From Variovorax sp. (lineage in GTDB: Bacteria; Pseudomonadota; Gammaproteobacteria; Burkholderiales; Burkholderiaceae_C), in NCBI GenBank assembly GCA_004210915.1, contig SEGS01000058.1, positions 1 to 43,204 on the forward strand: a DNA stretch of 43,204 bases. Direction: 5' to 3'. Below the pieces are notes generated by a model. The model was given only the letters and a program-made list of their open reading frames with translations. It ran no database searches and was not told the DNA's origin. Below are positions 38,296 through 43,204 of the stretch, one piece after another (the first letter of the stretch is position 1; the number at the start of each line of letters is the position of its first letter). A program made the position numbers and the translations under genes.

Positions 38296-39273
38296 TTATT
38301 CGTAGCCGAAGGAGCGCACGCGCGCCTCGTCGTCAGCCCAGCCAGAACGCACCTTGACCCAGAGCTCGATGAAGACCTTGGCGTCGGCCAGCTTCTCGAG
38401 CTCGACACGGGTTTCCATCCCGATGCGCTTGATGCGCTCGCCCTTGTCGCCGATCACCATGGCTTTGTGGCCGTCGCGCTCGACGACGATGGTCGCGGCG
38501 ATGCGCAACAAGCGCTTCTGGCCCTTCTTCTGCGGTGCCTCTTCCTCGAATTTGTCGATGACGACGGTCGAGGTGTAGGGCAGCTCGTCGCCGGTCAGGC
38601 GGAAGAGTTTTTCCCGCACCAGTTCGCCGGCGAGGAATTTCTCGCTGCGGTCGGTGAGTTCGTCCTCGTCGTAGAACCAGGGCTGCTCGGGCAGGTACTT
38701 GGCGCAGATGCCGAACAGGCGTTCCACGTCCTTTGAATTCTTGGCCGACATCGGCACGAACTCCGCGAAGCTGTGCTTGCCCTGCATCTCCTGCAGCCAG
38801 GGCGCGATGTCGCCGCGGCGGTGCACGTTGTCCAGCTTGTTGGCCAGCAGCACCGTCGGGATGCCTTTGCCGAGCAGCTTGAGCACGCGCGCATCGGCCG
38901 GCGTGAAGCTCCCGGCCTCGACCACGAACAGGATCAGGTCGACATCGCCGACGGCGCCCTGCACCGTCTTGTTGAGCGATTTGTTTAGCGCATTGGCATG
39001 CAGCGTCTGGAAGCCCGGCGTATCGACGAAGACGAACTGCGTCGCGCCCAGCGTGCGCATGCCGGTGATTCGATGCCGCGTGGTCTGGGCCTTGCGCGAG
39101 GTAATGCTGATCTTCTGGCCAACCAGCGCATTCAGCAGTGTCGACTTGCCCACGTTGGGCTTGCCGACGATGGCGATCAGGCCGCAATGGGGCGGCCCGT
39201 CGAAGGTCGGGGCGCTCGGCACGTCTGCGGGCGGATCGATGGGAGAGGTAGCGTCGTTCATGTCTGGATTCAC
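38296..39273 (-). CDS. era: GTPase Era
   Basis: Essential GTPase binding 16S rRNA during 30S maturation; 325 residues. G motifs are GKPNVGKST (G1), TTRHRITG (G2), DTPGF (G3), ANKLD (G4) and SAKN (G5). The C-terminal KH domain has [31 protein letters not shown]. The N-terminus has about 30 Pro-rich residues before the G1 loop. GTG at 39273 overlaps the rnc stop (GTGA) and has AAGG ten bases upstream; ATG at 39261 is an alternative. The final RVRSFGYE differs from the shorter E. coli end. Confidence 0.96.
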   Translation of the reverse strand: MNPDMNDATSPIDPPADVPSAPTFDGPPHCGLIAIVGKPNVGKSTLLNALVGQKISITSRKAQTTRHRITGMRTLGATQFVFVDTPGFQTLHANALNKSLNKTVQGAVGDVDLILFVVEAGSFTPADARVLKLLGKGIPTVLLANKLDNVHRRGDIAPWLQEMQGKHSFAEFVPMSAKNSKDVERLFGICAKYLPEQPWFYDEDELTDRSEKFLAGELVREKLFRLTGDELPYTSTVVIDKFEEEAPQKKGQKRLLRIAATIVVERDGHKAMVIGDKGERIKRIGMETRVELEKLADAKVFIELWVKVRSGWADDEARVRSFGYE

Positions 39274-39953
39274 GCAGTGCGTGCCTTGAGCCGGATCAGC
39301 ATCGCCGCAGCGGCGGCCTGCTCGCCGGCGCGGCGCGAACCGCCGATGCCGCGTTCGCGCAGCCCCAATTCGGCCACCTCACACTCGACATCGAATGTCT
39401 GCTTGTGCGCCGCGCCGAGCGTCGCTTCCACGCGGTACGCGGGCAGCTTCATTTTGTGGCCCTGCAGCCATTCCTGCAATTCGGTCTTGGGGTCCTTGCC
39501 CACCGCGTCCATGCGCGGGTTGATTTCGATCCCCGCATACAAGCGGTGAACGAGCGCCTGGGCCGCCTCGTAGCCGGCATCGAGGTAGACCGCGCCCACC
39601 AGCGCCTCCAGCGCGTCCGCCAGGATCGACGGTCGGCTGGAGCCGCCGGAGCGCGCTTCGCCCTCCCCCAGCCGCAACAAAGGCGAGAGGGCAAGCTTGA
39701 GCGCGAGTTGGTGCAGGGTGTCCTGCTTGACCAGGTTGGCCCGCACACGCGACAGGTCGCCTTCGGGCAGGCTGTGCAAGCGCACGTACAGCAGGTGCGA
39801 TACGGCGAGATTCAGCACGGAGTCGCCGAGGAATTCGAGCCGTTCGTTATGGTCGGCCGAAAAACTGCGGTGCGTGAGAGCGAGCTGCAGGAGCCGTGGA
39901 TCCGTGAACGTGTGTTGCAGACGCGACTGCAGCGCGGCGAGACTTTCGTTCAC
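39270..39953 (-). CDS. rnc: Ribonuclease III
   Basis: Double-strand RNase for rRNA and mRNA processing, 227 residues. The catalytic signature [11 protein letters not shown] lies at residues 37-47, with D44 and the later D/E of [16 protein letters not shown] as metal ligands. The dsRNA-binding domain covers about residues 153-222 ([20 protein letters not shown] to EQAAAAAML). The start is a GTG at 39953, 16 bp after the DUF4845 gene. The stop overlaps era. Confidence 0.97.
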   Translation of the reverse strand: MNESLAALQSRLQHTFTDPRLLQLALTHRSFSADHNERLEFLGDSVLNLAVSHLLYVRLHSLPEGDLSRVRANLVKQDTLHQLALKLALSPLLRLGEGEARSGGSSRPSILADALEALVGAVYLDAGYEAAQALVHRLYAGIEINPRMDAVGKDPKTELQEWLQGHKMKLPAYRVEATLGAAHKQTFDVECEVAELGLRERGIGGSRRAGEQAAAAAMLIRLKARTA

Positions 39954-39969
39954 GGTGCCGGTGGATGCA

Positions 39970-40329
39970 TCAGCGGGACTGGCCCTGGTACTTCATCGTC
40001 AGGTAGGCCGGGCCGAAGAGATGGATTTCACGCTCGTACGCATACGACACGACGACCTTCTCGCCCACCTTCTGGATATCGATGTCCTTGCCGGACAGCT
40101 TGAAGTCGTCGATGGCTTGCGCGCGATCGAAGTTCGCGCGGATTTCCGGCACGGTCGTCCCGTCCTTGGCCTTGTTGACCGCCTTGTCGATGGCCTGCCA
40201 TTCGATCAGCGTTGGAACGACTTGCGCCACCACGATGCCTGTGCACGCCAGCACGATGGCAATGAACAGCAGTCCCAGAAAGGAAATGCCGCGTTGCCGA
40301 TTCTTCTTGGTGGACCTGTATGCCCTCAT
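39970..40329 (-). CDS. DUF4845 family membrane-anchored protein
   Basis: Product of 119 residues in the DUF4845 family found between lepB and rnc in betaproteobacteria. One membrane helix at about residues 15-36 follows a basic tail ([11 protein letters not shown]), and the rest is periplasmic: [61 protein letters not shown]. The [15 protein letters not shown] stretch resembles a prepilin cleavage region, but the Glu at +5 typical of type IV pilins is missing. Function unknown; a link to protein export is suggested only by its neighbours. Confidence 0.9.
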   Translation of the reverse strand: MRAYRSTKKNRQRGISFLGLLFIAIVLACTGIVVAQVVPTLIEWQAIDKAVNKAKDGTTVPEIRANFDRAQAIDDFKLSGKDIDIQKVGEKVVVSYAYEREIHLFGPAYLTMKYQGQSR

Positions 40330-40352
40330 GACCTCTACCCCTCGATGTTTGC

Positions 40353-41318
40353 TTATTGAAATGGACCGATGCGACCGAGATCGCCGAAGTTCATCCAGAC
40401 AAAGAAGGCTCTGCCCACGATGTTCTTGTCCGGCACGAATCCCCAGTAGCGCGAGTCGGCCGAATTATCGCGGTTGTCGCCCATCATGAAGTAGTGGCCA
40501 GCGGGCACTTTGCACACAATGCCCTCCACCGAATAGCGGCAGTTCTCCCGGAACGGGAAATCCGAGGCGCCTTGCACAAACGCCGGGCCGCCATCGTCGT
40601 TGAGCAGGTTGTGCTTCGTGCCGTCCAGTTCTTCGCTGAACTGCTTGAGCAAGCGCATCGCGTCGCCATCGAGGAAGTCTGGCAAGGCGTTCTTGGAGAC
40701 CGGCTGCCCATTGATGGTGAGCTTCTTGTTGAGGTAGGCCACCTCGTCGCCGGGCACGCCGATCACCCGCTTGATGTAATCCATGCTCGGCTTGGGCGGG
40801 TAGCGGAACACCATCACGTCGCCGCGCGCGGGAGGCGTGCCGTCGGTGATCTTGGTGTTGATCACCGGCAGGCGCAGGCCATAGGTGAACTTGTTCACCA
40901 GGATCAGGTCGCCCGTTAGCAGTGTCGGCATCATCGAGCCTGACGGAATCTTGAAGGGCTCGAACAGGAACGAGCGCAGCACGAACACCACCAGGATCAC
41001 CGGGAAAAGCCCCGCGGTCCAGTCGAGCCACCACGGCTGCATGAGCAGCCGCTCGCGCGCCTTGGTGTCGACCGTATCAACCTGGGTGATGCCCTTCTCG
41101 GCCAGCCGCGCGTTGCGCTCGGTCAGCGAGGCGTCCAGCGCCTGAGCGGCCTTGCGCCGCCGCGGCAGAAAATAGAAGCGTTCAGCCAACCAGTAAAGAC
41201 CGGTGACCACCGTGGCCAGGAACAGCAGCAGCGCGAAGTTGCCTTCGACCATGCCGAAATACCAGGCGCCGACATAGCCGGCGAACGCGGCGAGGAGAAG
41301 TGAGGTGAGGAATGCCAT
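40353..41318 (-). CDS. lepB: Signal peptidase I
   Basis: Inner-membrane serine protease that removes Sec/Tat signal peptides; 321 residues. Two N-terminal membrane helices (about residues 3-20 and 27-45) precede a cytoplasmic loop and a third hydrophobic stretch near 105-120. The catalytic serine is in IPSGSMMPTL and the lysine in MDYIKRVIGVPGD; MMGDNRDNSADSRYWGFVP is the C-terminal conserved box. The start at 41318 gives the normal N-terminus; no clear ribosome site is seen. It follows lepA with 35 bp between, the usual betaproteobacterial order. Confidence 0.97.
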   Translation of the reverse strand: MAFLTSLLLAAFAGYVGAWYFGMVEGNFALLLFLATVVTGLYWLAERFYFLPRRRKAAQALDASLTERNARLAEKGITQVDTVDTKARERLLMQPWWLDWTAGLFPVILVVFVLRSFLFEPFKIPSGSMMPTLLTGDLILVNKFTYGLRLPVINTKITDGTPPARGDVMVFRYPPKPSMDYIKRVIGVPGDEVAYLNKKLTINGQPVSKNALPDFLDGDAMRLLKQFSEELDGTKHNLLNDDGGPAFVQGASDFPFRENCRYSVEGIVCKVPAGHYFMMGDNRDNSADSRYWGFVPDKNIVGRAFFVWMNFGDLGRIGPFQ

Positions 41319-41353
41319 CGTGATTTTTGTGTGCTCGGCGTTGAACGCGCGCT

Positions 41354-43165
41354 TCAGTCTTCGACCTGCAGAATCGCCAGGAAAGCCTCCTGCGGCACTT
41401 CCACCGAACCGATCTGCTTCATGCGTTTCTTGCCCGCCTTCTGCTTCTCGAGCAGCTTCTTCTTGCGGCTGATGTCGCCGCCGTAGCACTTGGCCAGCAC
41501 GTTCTTGCGCAACGCCTTGATGGTCTCACGCGCGATGATGGTCACGCCGATCGCCGCCTGGATCGCCACGTCGTACATCTGGCGCGAAATGATCTCGCGC
41601 ATCTTCGATACCACGGCACGGCCGCGGTATTGGCTCTGGCTGCGGTGCACGATGATCGACAGCGCATCGACCTTCTCGCCGTTCAACAGGATGTCGACCT
41701 TGACGACGTCGGAGGCCCGGTATTCCTTGAACTCGTAGTCCATCGACGCATAACCGCGGCTCTGCGACTTCAGCTTGTCGAAGAAGTCGAGCACGATCTC
41801 GCCGAGTGGCATCTCGTAGGTCAGCATGACCTGGCGGCCGTGGTAGGCCATGTTCATCTGGACGCCGCGCTTCTGGACGGCCAGCGTCATGACCGCACCG
41901 ACGTACTCCTGCGGCATGTAGAGATGCACCGTCACGATCGGCTCGCGGATCTCGCTCATGCGGCCGACATCGGGCATCTTGGACGGGTTCTCGACCATGA
42001 TGACCTCGCCGTCGTTGCGCACCACCTGGTAGACCACGCTGGGCGCGGTCGTGATCAGGTCCTGATCGAACTCGCGCTCCAGCCGCTCCTGCACGATCTC
42101 CATGTGCAGCAGGCCGAGGAAGCCACAGCGAAAGCCGAAGCCCAGCGCCTGGCTGACTTCGGGCTCGTAGCGCAGCGACGAATCGTTGAGCTTGAGCTTT
42201 TCGAGCGCATCGCGCAGCGAGTCGTACTCGCTCGCTTCGGTTGGATAGAGGCCCGCGAACACCTGCGGCTGAATTTCCTTGAAGCCCGGCAGCGCCTCGG
42301 TGGCCGTGGCTGCGGCGCCACCCGTGCCCGGCTTGATCAGGGTGACGGTGTCGCCCACCTTGGCCGCCTGCAGTTCCTTGATGCCCGCGATGATGTAACC
42401 CACCTCGCCGGCCTCGAGCGATGCGCGCGGCTCGTTGGCCGGAGTGAACACGCCGATGCTGTCGGCGTTGTACATCGCACCTGATGCCATCATCTTGATG
42501 CGCTCGCCCTTGACGAGGCGACCATCGACCACGCGCACGAGCATCACGACGCCGACATACGGGTCGAACCAGCTGTCGACGATCATCGCGCGCAACGGGC
42601 CGTCGGGGTTGCCTCGCGGCGCAGGCATCTTCGCGACGACCGCTTCGAGAATTTCGTCGATGCCCAAGCCGGTCTTGGCCGAGCAGGGAATCGCATCGGT
42701 CGCATCGATGCCGATCACGTCCTCGATTTCCTTGCGTGCGTTGTCGGGGTCTGCATTCGGCAGATCCATCTTGTTGAGAACCGGCACCACTTCGACACCG
42801 AGGTCGAGCGCGGTGTAGCAGTTGGCAACCGTCTGCGCTTCGACGCCTTGCGACGCATCGACAACGAGCAATGCACCTTCGCAGGCCGAGAGCGAGCGAC
42901 TCACTTCGTACGAGAAGTCGACGTGGCCCGGCGTGTCGATCAGATTGAGGTTGTAGACCTGCCCGTCGCGTGCCTTGTAGTGCAGCGCAGCGGTCTGCGC
43001 CTTGATGGTTATCCCACGTTCCTTCTCGATGTCCATCGAGTCGAGAACCTGCGCCTCCATGTCGCGTTCAGCCAGCCCGCCGCAGCGCTGGATCAGACGG
43101 TCTGCGAGTGTCGACTTGCCGTGGTCGATGTGCGCAATGATCGAAAAATTTCTGATGTGATTCAT
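41354..43165 (-). CDS. lepA: Elongation factor 4 (LepA)
   Basis: Ribosome-associated translational GTPase, 603 residues. G motifs are AHIDHGKST (G1), RGITIKAQT (G2), DTPGHVDF (G3), NKMDLP (G4) and SAKTG (G5). LepA-specific parts follow: [38 protein letters not shown] and the C-terminal [26 protein letters not shown] that reaches the ribosomal A/P site. ATG at 43165 is used; a TTG three bases upstream adds one residue. Only 39 bp upstream are in the window, with an AAGTACTT palindrome and no obvious ribosome site. Confidence 0.98.
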   Translation of the reverse strand: MNHIRNFSIIAHIDHGKSTLADRLIQRCGGLAERDMEAQVLDSMDIEKERGITIKAQTAALHYKARDGQVYNLNLIDTPGHVDFSYEVSRSLSACEGALLVVDASQGVEAQTVANCYTALDLGVEVVPVLNKMDLPNADPDNARKEIEDVIGIDATDAIPCSAKTGLGIDEILEAVVAKMPAPRGNPDGPLRAMIVDSWFDPYVGVVMLVRVVDGRLVKGERIKMMASGAMYNADSIGVFTPANEPRASLEAGEVGYIIAGIKELQAAKVGDTVTLIKPGTGGAAATATEALPGFKEIQPQVFAGLYPTEASEYDSLRDALEKLKLNDSSLRYEPEVSQALGFGFRCGFLGLLHMEIVQERLEREFDQDLITTAPSVVYQVVRNDGEVIMVENPSKMPDVGRMSEIREPIVTVHLYMPQEYVGAVMTLAVQKRGVQMNMAYHGRQVMLTYEMPLGEIVLDFFDKLKSQSRGYASMDYEFKEYRASDVVKVDILLNGEKVDALSIIVHRSQSQYRGRAVVSKMREIISRQMYDVAIQAAIGVTIIARETIKALRKNVLAKCYGGDISRKKKLLEKQKAGKKRMKQIGSVEVPQEAFLAILQVED

Positions 43166-43204
43166 CAACGGGAACGCTTAAGTACTTGAATTGCCTTGCA
43201 CGCA

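Overview
The window is a high-GC chromosomal segment from a betaproteobacterium of the order Burkholderiales, most likely family Comamonadaceae (Variovorax or a close relative). The basis is the housekeeping gene order (mdh / gntR-sdhCDAB-sdhE-gltA, leuCDB-asd-fimV-truA-trpFBA-accD, lepA-lepB-DUF4845-rnc-era-recO-pdxJ-acpS-nagZ), the protein sequences, and a short intergenic repeat of a kind I recall from Comamonadaceae genomes. Genus is an inference. I saw no tRNA, rRNA, CRISPR array, insertion sequence or prophage. No gene-free stretch exceeds about 210 bp.

Region 1 (1-4.6 kb) is the accessory part. A large trimeric autotransporter adhesin runs leftward off the window edge; it has an ESPR-type signal, YadA-like head repeats, a neck, and a very Ser/Thr-rich SLST stalk built from 21-bp and 279-bp repeats. 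Divergent from it are a small exported protein of unknown function and a DUF2827 protein that looks like a glycosyltransferase. A split-barrel flavin-binding stress protein and a bidirectional terminator follow.

Region 2 (4.6-16.9 kb) is a TCA-cycle block. A leftward operon reads mdh, trans-aconitate methyltransferase, a CitE-like lyase, a small periplasmic protein, acnB. Divergent from it are a GntR/UTRA regulator, then sdhC-sdhD-sdhA-sdhB-sdhE and gltA. A perfect palindrome in the mdh/gntR interval overlaps the predicted gntR promoter and is a candidate operator.

Region 3 (16.9-29.7 kb) holds biosynthetic genes on the plus strand: a LysR regulator, leuCDB, asd, fimV, truA, trpF, trpB, trpA, accD. 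The asd product appears to lack about 45-50 internal residues near its N-terminus, including family-conserved cofactor-site motifs, although the frame stays open. This is the most surprising observation in the window.

Region 4 (29.7-35.3 kb) carries yggT (minus); a Lon-N-domain protein, lysS, an Hsp70/YegD-like protein and a YgjP-like metallopeptidase (plus); and a 2-keto-4-pentenoate hydratase-like gene (minus). The last three plus genes are joined by two TTGA stop/start overlaps.

Region 5 (35.3-43.2 kb) is the betaproteobacterial lepA-lepB-rnc-era-recO-pdxJ-acpS-nagZ operon on the minus strand. Most junctions from rnc to nagZ are 4-bp overlaps. Only 39 bp of sequence lies upstream of lepA in the window.
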